From the NCBI RefSeq assembly GCF_002845275.2, contig NZ_CP088149.1:4584501-4648500 (forward strand): a DNA stretch of 64,000 nucleotides. Direction: 5' to 3'. This DNA comes from Pseudomonas sp. S06B 330 (GTDB taxonomy: Bacteria; Pseudomonadota; Gammaproteobacteria; Pseudomonadales; Pseudomonadaceae). Below, in pieces: positions 26,226 to 36,449 of the stretch. Under the pieces are notes generated by a model. The model ran no database searches and was not told where the DNA came from. It saw only the letters and a program-made list of their open reading frames with translations. Both the position numbers and the translations under genes were made by a program. Positions within the stretch are counted from its first letter, which is position 1. Each line of letters begins with the position of its first letter.

Positions 26226-27848
26226 TCAGACTTTGAACCGCGAGACACCGCCACGCAGACCGGTCGCAACCTGACTCAACTCGTCGATGGCAAAGCTGGC
26301 CTGGCGCAGCGACTCCACGGTCTGGCTGCTGGCATCGCCCAACTGCGCCAGGGCGTGGTTGATCTGCTCGGCGCCCGTGGCCTGGGCCTGCATCCCTTCA
26401 TTGACCATCAGCACCCGCGGCGCCAGGGCCTGGACCTGATGGATAATCTGGGTCAGCTGTTCACCGACCTGCTGCACTTCGAACATGCCGCGGCGGACTT
26501 CTTCGGAGAACTTGTCCATGCCCATGACCCCTGCGGAGACGGCCGACTGGATCTCGCGAACCATCTGCTCGATGTCATAGGTGGCTACCGCAGTCTGGTC
26601 AGCCAGACGCCGGACCTCAGTGGCAACCACGGCAAAGCCACGACCGTACTCGCCGGCCTTCTCTGCCTCGATGGCGGCGTTGAGCGACAGCAGGTTGGTC
26701 TGGTCGGCGACCTTGACGATGGTCACCACGACCTGGTTGATGTTGCCCGCCTTCTCGTTGAGGATGGCCAACTTGTTGTTGACAAGATCCGCCGCGCCCA
26801 TCACCTGGTGCATGGTCTCTTCCATACGGGCCAGACCTTGTTGACCGGAGCCTGCAAGGGTCGACGCCTGGTCGGCGGCCGAGGTGACCTCGGTCATGGT
26901 CCGCACCAGGTCGCGGGAGGTGGCAGCGATTTCCCGCGAGGTCGCGCCGATTTCGGTGGTGGTGGCGGCGGTTTCAGTCGCAGTCGCCTGTTGCTGCTTG
27001 GACGTCGCGGCGATCTCGGTCACCGAGGTGGTGACCTGTACCGAAGAGCGCTGGGCCTGGGACACCAGGTTGGTCAGCTCACCCATCATTTCGTTGAAGC
27101 CGGTTTCCACGGCGCCGAACTCATCCTTGCGGTCAAGCTTCATGCGCACGCTGAGGTCGCCACTGCTGAGCTTGTCCAGGGCATGCACGATACGTTGCAT
27201 CGGTGCGGTGATCGCGCGCATCAGCATCAGGCCGCAAACACCTGCGGCAATGATCGCCAGGACCAGTGAGGTGATCATGCTGAACTTGGCCGTGACCACA
27301 GCATCGACAATCGAGTCTGCCGCCTCGACGGCTGATTTACGATTGTGCTCGATCACCTCGTTCAGATGCTTGCGACCCACCACCCAAGCTGGGGTCAACA
27401 CCTCGCCGATCAGTTGTTCGGCTTGTGCGTAGTCTTTGCGCGCGTAGGCTTCAAGCACCGTGTCGATGGCCTTGTCGTAGGCCGTCTCCATACGCTCGAA
27501 CTCATCGAAAGTGGCCTGATCTTTGGGGTCCTGGATAGTCGCCTGATAATTGGCCATGTGCTGTTTGAGCCGATCATCGAAGTCCTTGTACAACGCCCTG
27601 TCGGCGGCGGTGATGTCGCGGTGCTCGCCCAATCCGACCAACTGCTGGGTCAACACGTAACTGTCGACCCAAGCACTACGGATCATCGAGCTGTAATACA
27701 GCCCGGGGATGCTGTCGGTGCGCACTGCTTCTTCATCGGTCTCGATTGCCACCAGACGCGAATAGGCAGCCACCACCATCAGCAGCATGATGGCGATAAT
27801 CACGGCGAAGCTCGCCAGAATCCGTTGGCGCAAGGTCCAGTTTTTCAC
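26226..27848 (-). CDS. wspA: WspA: methyl-accepting receptor of the Wsp system
   Basis: Membrane receptor that responds to surface contact and drives WspE. A first membrane helix lies at about 10-32 ([20 protein letters not shown]), then a periplasmic four-helix ligand domain (33-188), a second membrane helix (about 190-213), a HAMP domain (about 214-267), and the cytoplasmic signalling hairpin, whose tip reads [20 protein letters not shown]. 540 aa. The start is GTG at 27848 with GAGGG 6 bp upstream. It is the first gene of the operon, and the promoter should lie in 27849-27977. Confidence 0.94.
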   Translation of the reverse strand: MKNWTLRQRILASFAVIIAIMLLMVVAAYSRLVAIETDEEAVRTDSIPGLYYSSMIRSAWVDSYVLTQQLVGLGEHRDITAADRALYKDFDDRLKQHMANYQATIQDPKDQATFDEFERMETAYDKAIDTVLEAYARKDYAQAEQLIGEVLTPAWVVGRKHLNEVIEHNRKSAVEAADSIVDAVVTAKFSMITSLVLAIIAAGVCGLMLMRAITAPMQRIVHALDKLSSGDLSVRMKLDRKDEFGAVETGFNEMMGELTNLVSQAQRSSVQVTTSVTEIAATSKQQQATATETAATTTEIGATSREIAATSRDLVRTMTEVTSAADQASTLAGSGQQGLARMEETMHQVMGAADLVNNKLAILNEKAGNINQVVVTIVKVADQTNLLSLNAAIEAEKAGEYGRGFAVVATEVRRLADQTAVATYDIEQMVREIQSAVSAGVMGMDKFSEEVRRGMFEVQQVGEQLTQIIHQVQALAPRVLMVNEGMQAQATGAEQINHALAQLGDASSQTVESLRQASFAIDELSQVATGLRGGVSRFKV

Positions 27849-27977
27849 AGTCAGCCCTCAAATGTTCTACGCGAGCAGAAAAATGCGCAGAGTATAGCCC
27901 AGGCACCCTGGGCTTTTGCGGCTGACGTTTAGGTGGGACCGGGGCAAATGGCCAGGACGCTGGCCACTACCCCAGAA

Positions 27978-28706
27978 TCATTGAGCGATGGCCTGCTTCA
28001 CCTGATTTTCCAGTTCGATTTTCAATGCCGGGTCAAGCTTGAGCTGACGGGCCAGTTCATCCAGGTAGGCACGCTCCATGAAATGCTCTTCATCGACCAG
28101 CATGACGCTGGCGATGTACATCTCGGCGGCCATTTCCGGCGTGCTGGCGGCACGTGCCACATCGGCCGGGTCCAGCGGTTTGTTGAGTTCGGCGTGCAAC
28201 CAATGGTGCAGTTCCTGATCATTGGAGAGCTTGACGAATTCGCCCTCTATCAGCGCCCGCTCGCGCTCATCAACATGACCATCGGATTTGGCAGCAGCCA
28301 CCAGCGCCTTGAGGATCGCTTGGCTATGCTGCTCGACTTGAGCTGGCGGCAGGCGATCGAGGGTCTGTGGCTCACGTTGCGCCGTGGCGCCCTGGTTGGC
28401 CTGCCAATTGCCATAGGCCTTGTATGCCAGCACTCCGAGCGCGGCCAGGCCACCGTAGGTCAGAGCCTTACCACCGTATTTGCGGGCGCTTTTATTGCCC
28501 AGCAGAAGCCCCATGGCGCCTGCCGCCAGCGCCCCACCGCCAGCCCCGGAAAGCAGGCTGCCAAGGCCGCCACCGCTTTTACCGCCCAGCAAGTCGCCAA
28601 GCCCACCGCCAGTACTGGGTTTGCCGCCGGCACTTTTGCCAGCCTGGTTTTGCAGCAGGTCCTGACCGGATTTGAGCAGTTGATCGAGCAAGCCACGGGT
28701 GTTCAT
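27978..28706 (-). CDS. DUF533/TerB-like inner-membrane-associated protein (YebE-like)
   Basis: 242 aa from the ATG at 28706, which has AGGAG 7 bp upstream; the longer frame is not used. The N-terminal half is Gly/Ala-rich (GGKPSTGGGLGDLLGGKSGG) with a possible weak membrane helix (about 65-100). The C-terminal half is the TerB-like helical fold of DUF533 (AILKALVAAAKSDGHVDERE), where the acidic DGHVDERE turn may bind metal. Escherichia coli YebE is similar; its function is unsettled. It lies between wspA and the polyamine operon, and its direction matches wsp but the spacing (about 130 bp) suggests its own promoter. Confidence 0.85.
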   Translation of the reverse strand: MNTRGLLDQLLKSGQDLLQNQAGKSAGGKPSTGGGLGDLLGGKSGGGLGSLLSGAGGGALAAGAMGLLLGNKSARKYGGKALTYGGLAALGVLAYKAYGNWQANQGATAQREPQTLDRLPPAQVEQHSQAILKALVAAAKSDGHVDERERALIEGEFVKLSNDQELHHWLHAELNKPLDPADVARAASTPEMAAEMYIASVMLVDEEHFMERAYLDELARQLKLDPALKIELENQVKQAIAQ

Positions 28707-28921
28707 CGGGCATCTCCTGAGAGGGAAACAAACCCCAAGAGTACTGCCGCAAGCTGAAACCAAGCTGAATGCATTTGCTTCCAGATGTTGCCCGCACAGT
28801 GGCAAAAACGACATGGCGCGGTGAAGCGCTGCAATACAGGTGAATTTCAGCACTACGCTTAATACGCTATGCCAGCGCTTTCATGACTGCCCCGATCATA
28901 ATTTGAACAAGAGGGAACACC

Positions 28922-30073
28922 ATGTTCGTGAACAACACCACCTTGCTCAGCACCCTGGCTACTGCCTTGCTGGCCAGTGCAGGTCTGCAGGCTGCTGAAC
29001 CGCTCAAAGCCGTAGGTGCCGGCGAAGGTCAACTGGATATTGTCGCCTGGCCCGGCTATATCGAACGGGGTGAAAGTGACAAGGCCTACGACTGGGTCAG
29101 CGGTTTCGAGAAGCAAACCGGTTGCAAAGTCAGCGTCAAAACCGCCGCCACCTCTGATGAAATGGTCAGTTTGATGACCAAGGGAGGCTACGACCTGGTC
29201 ACCGCCTCTGGCGATGCCTCGTTGCGCCTGATTGCCGGCAAACGGATTCAACCGATCAATACGGCACTGATCCCGAACTGGAAGAACCTCGACCCACGCC
29301 TCAAGGACGGCGCCTGGTATGTGGTCAACAATCAGGTCTATGGCACCCCCTATCAGTGGGGCCCCAATGTGTTGCTGTACAACACCGACATCTTCAAGCA
29401 AGCACCGACCAGCTGGAGCGTGGTCTTCGAGCCGCAAAACCTGCCGGATGGCAAACCGAACAAAGGTCGGATCCAGGCCTACGACGGGCCCATCTACATT
29501 GCCGATGCGGCACTGTACCTCAAGTCGGCCAAGCCTGAGCTGGGCATCCAGAACCCCTACGAGCTCAACGAGACCCAGTACAAGGCCGTGCTCGATCTGC
29601 TGCGCCAGCAACAACCCTTGGTGCATCGCTACTGGCACGACGCAACGGTACAAATGAGCGATGTGAAGAACGAAGGGGTGGTCGCTTCCAGCTCTTGGGG
29701 CTACATGGTCAACACCCTGAAGGCCGACAAGCAACCGGTGTCCTCGACCATTCCCAAGGAAGGTGCCACTGGGTGGGCTGATACCACCATGCTGCATGCC
29801 GAGGCCAAGCATCCCAACTGCGCCTACCAATGGATGGACTGGTCACTGCAACCCAAGGTCCAGGGTGATGTCGCCGCCTGGTTCGGTTCGCTGCCTGCAG
29901 TTCCGGCGGCCTGCACTAGCAGCGAGTTGCTGGGCGCAGAAGGTTGCAAGACCAATGGCTTCGACAACTTCGACAAGATTGCCTTCTGGAAAACCCCACA
30001 GGCCGAGGGTGGCAAATTTGTGCCTTATAGCCGTTGGACCCAGGATTACATCGGGATCATGGGTGGGCGTTAA
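28922..30073 (+). CDS. Polyamine ABC transporter substrate-binding protein (YdcS/PotD type)
   Basis: Periplasmic receptor of the transporter encoded downstream. Signal peptide about 1-25 ending GLQAAEP. The mature part begins GQLDIVAWPGYIERGESDKA, a pattern of the spermidine/putrescine-binding family, and contains SVKTAATSDEMVSLM and the YQWGPNVLLYNTD pocket region. 383 aa, ribosome site AGAGGGAAC. It is the first gene of the operon, so its promoter is probably in 28860-28920. The binding pocket was not compared residue by residue, so the preference for spermidine, putrescine or another amine is inferred from the neighbouring dehydrogenases. Confidence 0.88.
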   Translation: MFVNNTTLLSTLATALLASAGLQAAEPLKAVGAGEGQLDIVAWPGYIERGESDKAYDWVSGFEKQTGCKVSVKTAATSDEMVSLMTKGGYDLVTASGDASLRLIAGKRIQPINTALIPNWKNLDPRLKDGAWYVVNNQVYGTPYQWGPNVLLYNTDIFKQAPTSWSVVFEPQNLPDGKPNKGRIQAYDGPIYIADAALYLKSAKPELGIQNPYELNETQYKAVLDLLRQQQPLVHRYWHDATVQMSDVKNEGVVASSSWGYMVNTLKADKQPVSSTIPKEGATGWADTTMLHAEAKHPNCAYQWMDWSLQPKVQGDVAAWFGSLPAVPAACTSSELLGAEGCKTNGFDNFDKIAFWKTPQAEGGKFVPYSRWTQDYIGIMGGR

Positions 30074-30079
30074 GGCCTA

Positions 30080-30153
30080 ATCGCTGGCAATGCCGGCTCC
30101 CACAAGGGTTCAGCGCCCCAGCCCCTATGGGAGCCCACATTGCCAGTGATGCG
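30080..30153. repeat. REP pair inside the polyamine operon
   Basis: Inverted elements TCGCTGGCAATGCCGGCTCC and GGGAGCCCACATTGCCAGTG lie in the 110-bp gap between the binding-protein gene and the ATPase gene. In other operons such a hairpin protects the upstream mRNA and lets the binding protein be made in excess over the membrane subunits. Confidence 0.8.
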
Positions 30154-30183
30154 AATACACTCATTTCGCTGGAGCTTTGCACC

Positions 30184-31224
30184 ATGACCTTTGCCGTCCA
30201 GTTCACCAACGTTTCGCGCCACTTCGCCGAGGTCAAGGCCGTCGACCGGGTGTCCATCGACATTCATGACGGCGAGTTCTTCTCGATGCTCGGCCCCTCG
30301 GGCTCGGGCAAGACTACCTGCCTGCGGCTGATCGCTGGCTTCGAGCAACCGAGTGCTGGTTCCATCCGCATCCACGGCGTCGAGGCCGCCGGACTGCCGC
30401 CGTACCAGCGCGACGTCAACACCGTATTCCAGGATTACGCCCTGTTCCCGCACATGAACGTGCGCGATAACGTTGCCTACGGCCTGAAGGTCAAAGGCGT
30501 GGGCAAACAAGAACGCATGGCCCGCGCCGATGAAGCCTTGGCCATGGTTGCCCTGGACGGTTATGGGCAACGTAAACCGGTGCAGCTTTCTGGCGGCCAG
30601 CGCCAGCGTGTGGCCCTGGCCCGGGCACTGGTCAATCGACCGCGGGTGCTGTTGCTCGACGAGCCTCTCGGCGCCCTGGACCTGAAACTGCGCGAACAAA
30701 TGCAGGGCGAGCTAAAAAAACTGCAGCGTCAGCTGGGTATCACCTTCATCTTCGTCACCCATGACCAGACCGAAGCGCTGTCGATGTCCGACCGGGTTGC
30801 GGTATTCAACCGCGGGCGCATCGAGCAGGTCGATTCACCGCGCAATCTGTACATGAAACCGGCCACCACCTTTGTCGCCGAATTCGTCGGCACCTCCAAT
30901 GTGCTGCGCGGTGAGCTGGCGACGCGGTTGAACGGCAGCAAACTGCCCTTTTCGATCCGACCGGAACACATTCGCCTGGGCGACCAGCCAGCGACCAGCG
31001 ATGAGGTCCACGTCAGCGGGCTGCTGCACGATATCCAATACCAGGGCAGCGCCACCCGTTATGAGTTGAAACTGGACAATGGTCAGCTGCTCTGTGTGAG
31101 CCAGGCCAACAACCAATGGCAAGCGCAGGCTATCCCCTGGCAGCCCGGACAACGCTTGCAGGCACGCTGGGCACGGCAAGCGATGACGTCACTGCAGGAA
31201 ACCGTATTGAACGAGGGGCAGTGA
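30184..31224 (+). CDS. Polyamine ABC transporter ATP-binding protein
   Basis: Cytoplasmic ATPase that powers import. The start is the ATG at 30184 (MTFAVQFTNVSRHF); 50 upstream codons of open frame overlap the REP region and are not family sequence. Walker A GPSGSGKTTCLRL, Q-loop NTVFQDYALFPHMN, signature QLSGGQRQRVALARALV, Walker B VLLLDEPLGALDL, and the H-loop FVTHDQTEAL are all present. The C-terminal TOBE-like domain (about 240-346; FSIRPEHIRLG) is typical of the PotA/MalK class. 346 aa. It is 1 bp before the first permease. Confidence 0.94.
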   Translation: MTFAVQFTNVSRHFAEVKAVDRVSIDIHDGEFFSMLGPSGSGKTTCLRLIAGFEQPSAGSIRIHGVEAAGLPPYQRDVNTVFQDYALFPHMNVRDNVAYGLKVKGVGKQERMARADEALAMVALDGYGQRKPVQLSGGQRQRVALARALVNRPRVLLLDEPLGALDLKLREQMQGELKKLQRQLGITFIFVTHDQTEALSMSDRVAVFNRGRIEQVDSPRNLYMKPATTFVAEFVGTSNVLRGELATRLNGSKLPFSIRPEHIRLGDQPATSDEVHVSGLLHDIQYQGSATRYELKLDNGQLLCVSQANNQWQAQAIPWQPGQRLQARWARQAMTSLQETVLNEGQ

Positions 31225-31225
31225 T

Positions 31226-32176
31226 ATGAGCCTGGCCCAGGGATCAACCACGTCGGTGTCCTCCAACTCGCCGCTGCGACGCTTCGCCAACCTGCTCTAC
31301 CGACGGCCCAACCTGTACCTGGCGTTGCTATTGATCCCGCCATTGATCTGGTTCGGCGCGATTTACCTGGGTTCACTGCTGAGTCTGCTCTGGCAAGGCT
31401 TCTACACCTTCGACGACTTCACCATGGCGGTCACCCCGACGCTGACCCTGGCCAACTTCGCCGCCCTGTTCAACCCGTCGAACTTCGACATCATCCTGCG
31501 CACCCTGGGCATGGCCGTGGCCGTGTCGATCGCCAGCGCCGCCCTGGCCTTTCCGATTGCCTATTACATGGCCCGCTACACCACAGGCAAGACCAAGGCG
31601 TTCTTCTACATTGCGGTGATGTTGCCGATGTGGGCCAGCTATATCGTCAAAGCGTATGCCTGGACCTTGTTGCTGGCCAAAGGCGGTGTGGCCCAATGGT
31701 TTGTCCAGGTACTCAGTCTGGAACCGGTGTTGCAGTTCATTCTCGCCATTCCCGGGGTGGGCGGCAGCACCCTGTCGACCTCGCACCTGGGCCGGTTTCT
31801 GGTGTTTGTGTACATCTGGCTGCCGTTCATGATCCTGCCCATCCAGGCATCGCTGGAGCGCTTGCCGCCGTCACTGCTGCAAGCCTCGGCGGACCTGGGG
31901 GCAAAACCCCGGCAAACCTTCATGCAGGTGATCCTGCCGCTCTCGGTACCGGGCATTGCCGCCGGTTCGATCTTCACCTTCTCGCTGACGCTGGGCGATT
32001 TCATCGTGCCGCAACTGGTCGGTCCGCCTGGCTACTTCATCGGCAGCATGGTCTACGCCCAGCAGGGCGCCATCGGCAATATGCCCATGGCCGCGGCCTT
32101 CACGCTGGTGCCGATCGTGCTGATTGCCATCTACCTGTCGATCGTCAAACGCCTGGGGGCATTCGATGCACTCTGA
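31226..32176 (+). CDS. Polyamine ABC transporter permease 1 (PotB/YdcU type)
   Basis: Inner-membrane channel half, 316 aa with about six membrane helices, beginning [20 protein letters not shown] after a 30-residue cytoplasmic N-terminus. The EAA-loop that contacts the ATPase is visible as [20 protein letters not shown]. The ATG follows the ATPase stop by 1 bp. It overlaps the next permease by 11 bp, so the two subunits are probably made in equal amounts. Confidence 0.93.
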   Translation: MSLAQGSTTSVSSNSPLRRFANLLYRRPNLYLALLLIPPLIWFGAIYLGSLLSLLWQGFYTFDDFTMAVTPTLTLANFAALFNPSNFDIILRTLGMAVAVSIASAALAFPIAYYMARYTTGKTKAFFYIAVMLPMWASYIVKAYAWTLLLAKGGVAQWFVQVLSLEPVLQFILAIPGVGGSTLSTSHLGRFLVFVYIWLPFMILPIQASLERLPPSLLQASADLGAKPRQTFMQVILPLSVPGIAAGSIFTFSLTLGDFIVPQLVGPPGYFIGSMVYAQQGAIGNMPMAAAFTLVPIVLIAIYLSIVKRLGAFDAL

Positions 32177-32972
32177 ACACGCTTCATGGGGCCTGCGCCT
32201 GGCAGCCTGGGGCGGGCTGGTGTTCTTGCACTTCCCGATCCTGATCATCTTCCTCTATGCCTTCAACACCCAGGATGCCGCTTTCAGCTTTCCGCCCCAG
32301 GGCTTTACCTTGAAGTGGTTCAGTGTCGCGTTTGCCCGACCTGATGTGCTCGAAGCGATCAAATTGTCGGTGCAGGTGGCCTGTCTGGCCACACTGATCG
32401 CGCTGGTGCTCGGCACCCTGGCTTCGGCGGCGCTGTACCGACGCAGCTTCTTTGGCAAGGAAAGCATCTCGCTGATGCTGATCCTGCCAATCGCCCTGCC
32501 CGGCATCATCACCGGTATCGCCCTGCTCTCGGCCTTCAAGACCTTGGGGATCGAACCTGGCATCCTCACCATCGTCATCGGTCACGCAACGTTCTGTGTG
32601 GTGATCGTCTACAACAACGTCATTGCCCGCCTGCGCCGCACCTCGCACAGCCTGATCGAAGCCTCGATGGACCTGGGTGCAGATGGCTGGCAAACCTTCC
32701 GTTACATCATCCTGCCCAACCTCGGCTCGGCGCTGTTGGCGGGCGGCATGCTGGCGTTTGCCTTGTCGTTCGATGAAATCATCGTCACCACCTTCACCGC
32801 CGGTCACGAACGGACCTTGCCGATCTGGTTGCTCAACCAGCTCAGTCGGCCACGGGACGTGCCGGTGACCAACGTGGTCGCCATGCTAGTGATGCTGGTG
32901 ACCATGCTGCCGATCCTTGGCGCCTATTACCTGACCCGCGGTGGCGAAAGCGTTGCCGGCAGCGGTAAATAA
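32166..32972 (+). CDS. Polyamine ABC transporter permease 2 (PotC/YdcV type)
   Basis: Second channel half, 268 aa with about six membrane helices. The N-terminal helix ([20 protein letters not shown]) and the EAA-loop [20 protein letters not shown] are clear. The start is the ATG at 32166, inside the end of permease 1; a longer frame to 32124 is not needed. It is followed after 18 bp by the aldehyde dehydrogenase gene with a strong AGGAGG site. Confidence 0.93.
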   Translation: MHSEHASWGLRLAAWGGLVFLHFPILIIFLYAFNTQDAAFSFPPQGFTLKWFSVAFARPDVLEAIKLSVQVACLATLIALVLGTLASAALYRRSFFGKESISLMLILPIALPGIITGIALLSAFKTLGIEPGILTIVIGHATFCVVIVYNNVIARLRRTSHSLIEASMDLGADGWQTFRYIILPNLGSALLAGGMLAFALSFDEIIVTTFTAGHERTLPIWLLNQLSRPRDVPVTNVVAMLVMLVTMLPILGAYYLTRGGESVAGSGK

Positions 32973-32990
32973 CTCTAGGAGGACTTAACC

Positions 32991-34415
32991 ATGCAAACCC
33001 GACTGCTGATCAATGGCCAACTGGTTGCCGGTGAAGGCGATGCACTGGCTGTACTCAACCCAGCCCTGGGCAGCGTGCTGGTGGAGATCAACGAGGCCAG
33101 CGAGGCGCAGGTTGATGCCGCCGTACGCGCCGCCGACCACGCCTTCGACAGCTGGTCGCAGACCACACCCAAGGACCGTTCCCTGCTTTTACTGAAACTG
33201 GCGGACAGCATCGAGGCCCACGGTGAGGAATTGGCGCGTCTGGAGTCCGACAATTGCGGCAAGCCCTTCGCGGCAGCACTCAACGACGAAATTCCGGCAA
33301 TTGCTGATGTATTCCGCTTCTTTGCTGGCGCCAGCCGTTGCCTCGGCGGTTCAGCGGCCGGTGAATACCTGCCTGGGCACACCTCTATGGTTCGCCGCGA
33401 CCCACTCGGTGTGGTCGCCTCGATTGCACCGTGGAACTACCCATTGATGATGGTCGCCTGGAAAATCGCGCCGGCTCTGGCTGCAGGCAACACAGTGGTA
33501 CTCAAACCTTCGGAACAGACGCCACTCACTGCCTTGCGCCTGGCACAACTGGCTGCCGAGATGTTTCCTGCGGGTGTGCTCAACATCCTCTTTGGCCGCG
33601 GGCCGAGTGTCGGCACGCCGCTGGTCACTCACCCGAAAGTACGCATGGTGTCGCTGACTGGCTCGATTCCAACGGGTAGCAACATCATTACCAGCACAGC
33701 GCAAAGCGTAAAACGCATGCACATGGAACTGGGCGGCAAGGCCCCGGTGATTATCTTTGACGACGCCGATATCGACGCCGCCGTTGAAGGCATCCGCACG
33801 TTCGGCTTCTACAACGCAGGCCAAGACTGCACGGCGGCCTGTCGCATCTATGCCCAAACCGGTATCTACGAGCAATTCGTGGAAAAGCTTGGCAACGCCG
33901 TGGCCAGTATCAAACATGGCCTGCAAAACAATCCGGACACTGAACTTGGGCCACTGATCACCGCCCAGCACCGTGACCGTGTCGCCGCCATGGTCGAGCG
34001 CGCCGTGGCCCAACCGCACATCCGCCTGGTCACCGGTGGCAAAGCCGTGGCTGGCGACGGCTTCTTTTTCGAGCCAACCGTGCTGGCTGATGCCCAGCAG
34101 GACGACGAGATCGTACGCCGCGAAGTCTTCGGCCCCGTTGTTTCAGTCACCCGTTTCGACGATGAAGCCCAAGCACTGGCGTGGGCCAATGACTCGGACT
34201 ATGGCCTGGCCTCCTCGCTCTGGACCGGCGATGTCGGCCGTGCCCACCGCCTCTCGGCACGCCTTCAGTACGGCTGTACCTGGGTCAACACGCACTTTAT
34301 GCTGGTCAGCGAAATGCCCCATGGTGGTCAGAAACTTTCCGGCTATGGCAAGGATATGTCCATGTACGGACTGGAAGACTACACCTGCATTCGGCACGTG
34401 ATGTTCAAGCACTAA
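32991..34415 (+). CDS. Aminoaldehyde dehydrogenase (gamma-aminobutyraldehyde type)
   Basis: NAD(P)-dependent oxidation of an aldehyde to an acid, probably 4-aminobutyraldehyde to 4-aminobutyrate given the operon. The cofactor/general-base region [10 protein letters not shown] has Glu246, and the catalytic Cys280 lies in [11 protein letters not shown]. Other family landmarks are [20 protein letters not shown] and [11 protein letters not shown]. 474 aa, ATG with a TAGGAGG site. No signal peptide, so it is cytoplasmic. It resembles Escherichia coli PatD (YdcW), which sits in an equivalent transporter operon. Substrate specificity is inferred from context. Confidence 0.88.
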   Translation: MQTRLLINGQLVAGEGDALAVLNPALGSVLVEINEASEAQVDAAVRAADHAFDSWSQTTPKDRSLLLLKLADSIEAHGEELARLESDNCGKPFAAALNDEIPAIADVFRFFAGASRCLGGSAAGEYLPGHTSMVRRDPLGVVASIAPWNYPLMMVAWKIAPALAAGNTVVLKPSEQTPLTALRLAQLAAEMFPAGVLNILFGRGPSVGTPLVTHPKVRMVSLTGSIPTGSNIITSTAQSVKRMHMELGGKAPVIIFDDADIDAAVEGIRTFGFYNAGQDCTAACRIYAQTGIYEQFVEKLGNAVASIKHGLQNNPDTELGPLITAQHRDRVAAMVERAVAQPHIRLVTGGKAVAGDGFFFEPTVLADAQQDDEIVRREVFGPVVSVTRFDDEAQALAWANDSDYGLASSLWTGDVGRAHRLSARLQYGCTWVNTHFMLVSEMPHGGQKLSGYGKDMSMYGLEDYTCIRHVMFKH

Positions 34416-34428
34416 GGTAAGGAAACCC

Positions 34429-36291
34429 ATGGAAATCACCCGACGCGACTTCATCAATGGCGTCGCTATCGGCATTGCCGCGGGCCTGACGCCCCTGCAA
34501 TTGCTGCAAGCTGCCCAGAATGAGCGCTACTACCCACCGTCCTTGACTGGACTACGTGGCAGCCATGTCGGCGCCTTCGAAGTGGCGCACCAAATGGGCT
34601 GGGAGAAAAAGCGCTTCACCACTGACGCCCTGCCGATCAGCGAAACCTACGACCTGGTGGTGGTCGGCGGTGGTATCAGCGGGCTCTCGGCGGCCTTTTT
34701 CTATCGGGAAAAACACCCAACAGCAAAAATCCTCATTCTGGAAAACCACGACGACTTTGGCGGGCATGCCAAACGCAACGAATTCAGCGCCGGTGGCCGG
34801 ATGATTATCGGCTACGGTGGCAGCGAAGCCTTTCAGTCCCCCAACCACCTGTACAGCACCGAGGTCAACGCGTTGCTGAACAAGCTCGGCGTCGATATCA
34901 AACGCTTCGAAACCGCGTTCGATCGCAGCTTCTATCCCGACCTGGGCTTGTCACGCGGGGTGTTTTTCGACAAAGAGCACTTCGGCGAAGATAAATTGGT
35001 CAGCGGCGATCCGACGCCGATGGTCGCCGACGACATTGCCCCGACACAGCTCAACGCCCGCTCGATCAGTGACTTCATCAACGATTTCCCCTTGCCAGAA
35101 AGCGACCGCAAGGCCTTGATCGACCTGCACCAGACGCCTCGGGATTACCTGGCAGGCAAGTCCCTGGAGGACAAAACCACCTACTTGGAGCGCACCAGCT
35201 ACCAGGACTTTCTGCTCAAGGATGTCGGCCTGTCAGCAACGGCGGTGAAGTATTTTCAAGGGCGCACCAACGATTTTATGGCCCTGAGCATCGATACGGT
35301 GGCTGCTGCTGACGCCTACAGCGTAGGCTTCCCTGGTTTTGCCGCGATGAACCTGGAGCCTATTAGCGAAGAAGCCCAGGCCGAAATGCAAGAGCCCTAC
35401 ATCTACCATTTCCCTGACGGCAATGCTTCGTTGGCGCGCTTGCTGGTGCGCAGCCTGATTCCACCTGTAGCACCGGGCAAGGACATGGAAGACATCGTCC
35501 TGGCCAATTTCGACTACAGCCAGCTCGACCGCGCCGAGCAACTGGTTCGCCTGCGCCTGAACAGTACCGCGGTCAGCGTGCGCAATGTTGAGGGCGCGGT
35601 AAACGTCGGCTACAGCCGCGACGGGCAACTGGTCCAGGTGCGCGGCAAGCACTGCATCCTTGCCTGCTACAACATGATGATCCCTTACTTGCTGCGCGAC
35701 CTGTCCACTGAGCAGGCCCATGCTCTGAGCCAGAATGTGAAGTTCCCGCTGGTTTACAGCAAAGTCATCGTGCGCAACTGGCAAGCGTTTCAAACGCTTG
35801 GGGTGCATGAAATCTATGCCGCCACCCAACCCTACAGTCGGATCAAACTGGACTACCCGGTCAGTCTCGGCGGCTACGAGCATCCACGCGACCCGGCACA
35901 GCCCATTGGCCTGCACATGGTCTACGTGCCGACCAGCCCCGACAGCGGGATGAACAGCCGGGACCAGGCTCGCGCCGGGCGTGGACGCTTGTATGGCACG
36001 CCGTTTGATGTACTGGAAAGCCAATTGCGCGAACAGTTGCAGCGAATGCTTGGCCCCGGTGGTTTTGATCACACCCAGGACATCCTGGCGATTACCGTCA
36101 ACCGCTGGCCACACGGATACGCTTGTTTCACCAACACCCTTTATGACGACGCCGAACAGACGGAACAGTGGATGGAACTCGCGCGCAAGCCGGTCGGCAA
36201 CGTCAGCATCGCCAATTCCGATGCGGCCTGGAGTGCTTATGCGCATGCGGCCATTGATGAGGCCTGGCGGGCGGTGGGTGAGCTTGCATAA
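34429..36291 (+). CDS. spdH: Spermidine dehydrogenase, Tat-exported flavoprotein
   Basis: FAD enzyme that cleaves spermidine to 1,3-diaminopropane and 4-aminobutyraldehyde. It starts with a twin-arginine signal TRRDFINGVAIGIAAGLTPL (RR at 5-6), so it is exported folded to the periplasm. The FAD Rossmann motif is YDLVVVGGGISGLSAAFFYR (GGGISG at 80-85), followed by ENHDDFGGHAKRNEF. 620 aa, the length I recall for P. aeruginosa SpdH, which also lies near wspA. The P. aeruginosa enzyme carries heme as well as FAD; I cannot see a diagnostic heme motif. It is the last gene of the transporter operon, 13 bp after the aldehyde dehydrogenase, followed by a REP pair. Confidence 0.88.
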   Translation: MEITRRDFINGVAIGIAAGLTPLQLLQAAQNERYYPPSLTGLRGSHVGAFEVAHQMGWEKKRFTTDALPISETYDLVVVGGGISGLSAAFFYREKHPTAKILILENHDDFGGHAKRNEFSAGGRMIIGYGGSEAFQSPNHLYSTEVNALLNKLGVDIKRFETAFDRSFYPDLGLSRGVFFDKEHFGEDKLVSGDPTPMVADDIAPTQLNARSISDFINDFPLPESDRKALIDLHQTPRDYLAGKSLEDKTTYLERTSYQDFLLKDVGLSATAVKYFQGRTNDFMALSIDTVAAADAYSVGFPGFAAMNLEPISEEAQAEMQEPYIYHFPDGNASLARLLVRSLIPPVAPGKDMEDIVLANFDYSQLDRAEQLVRLRLNSTAVSVRNVEGAVNVGYSRDGQLVQVRGKHCILACYNMMIPYLLRDLSTEQAHALSQNVKFPLVYSKVIVRNWQAFQTLGVHEIYAATQPYSRIKLDYPVSLGGYEHPRDPAQPIGLHMVYVPTSPDSGMNSRDQARAGRGRLYGTPFDVLESQLREQLQRMLGPGGFDHTQDILAITVNRWPHGYACFTNTLYDDAEQTEQWMELARKPVGNVSIANSDAAWSAYAHAAIDEAWRAVGELA

Positions 36292-36315
36292 AAGCGACAG
36301 GTTGTCGGCTATTGC

Positions 36316-36402
36316 TGTGGGAGCCAGCCTTGCTGGCGATAGGATTGGCGCGGTGTCAGTTGCTGCGCGGCGCCTGCATCGCTGGCAAGGCCAGCTCCCA
36401 CA
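36316..36402. repeat. REP pair downstream of spdH
   Basis: TGTGGGAGCCAGCCTTGCTG pairs with the inverted GCTGGCAAGGCCAGCTCCCA after about 45 bp. It fills most of the convergent gap between spdH and the old-yellow-enzyme family gene and probably acts as their common 3' hairpin. Confidence 0.85.
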
Positions 36403-36449
36403 AACAAAGCAAAGATGGTTTTCCCACATTGTTGAGCATCAAGGCCCAA

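Noticed and set aside
19416..27848. Ordinary flagellar chemotaxis operon
   Set aside because: The set ends in a GGEEF response regulator, has two CheW-like proteins and a TPR-tailed CheR, and lacks CheY, CheZ and flagellar genes, so it is Wsp.
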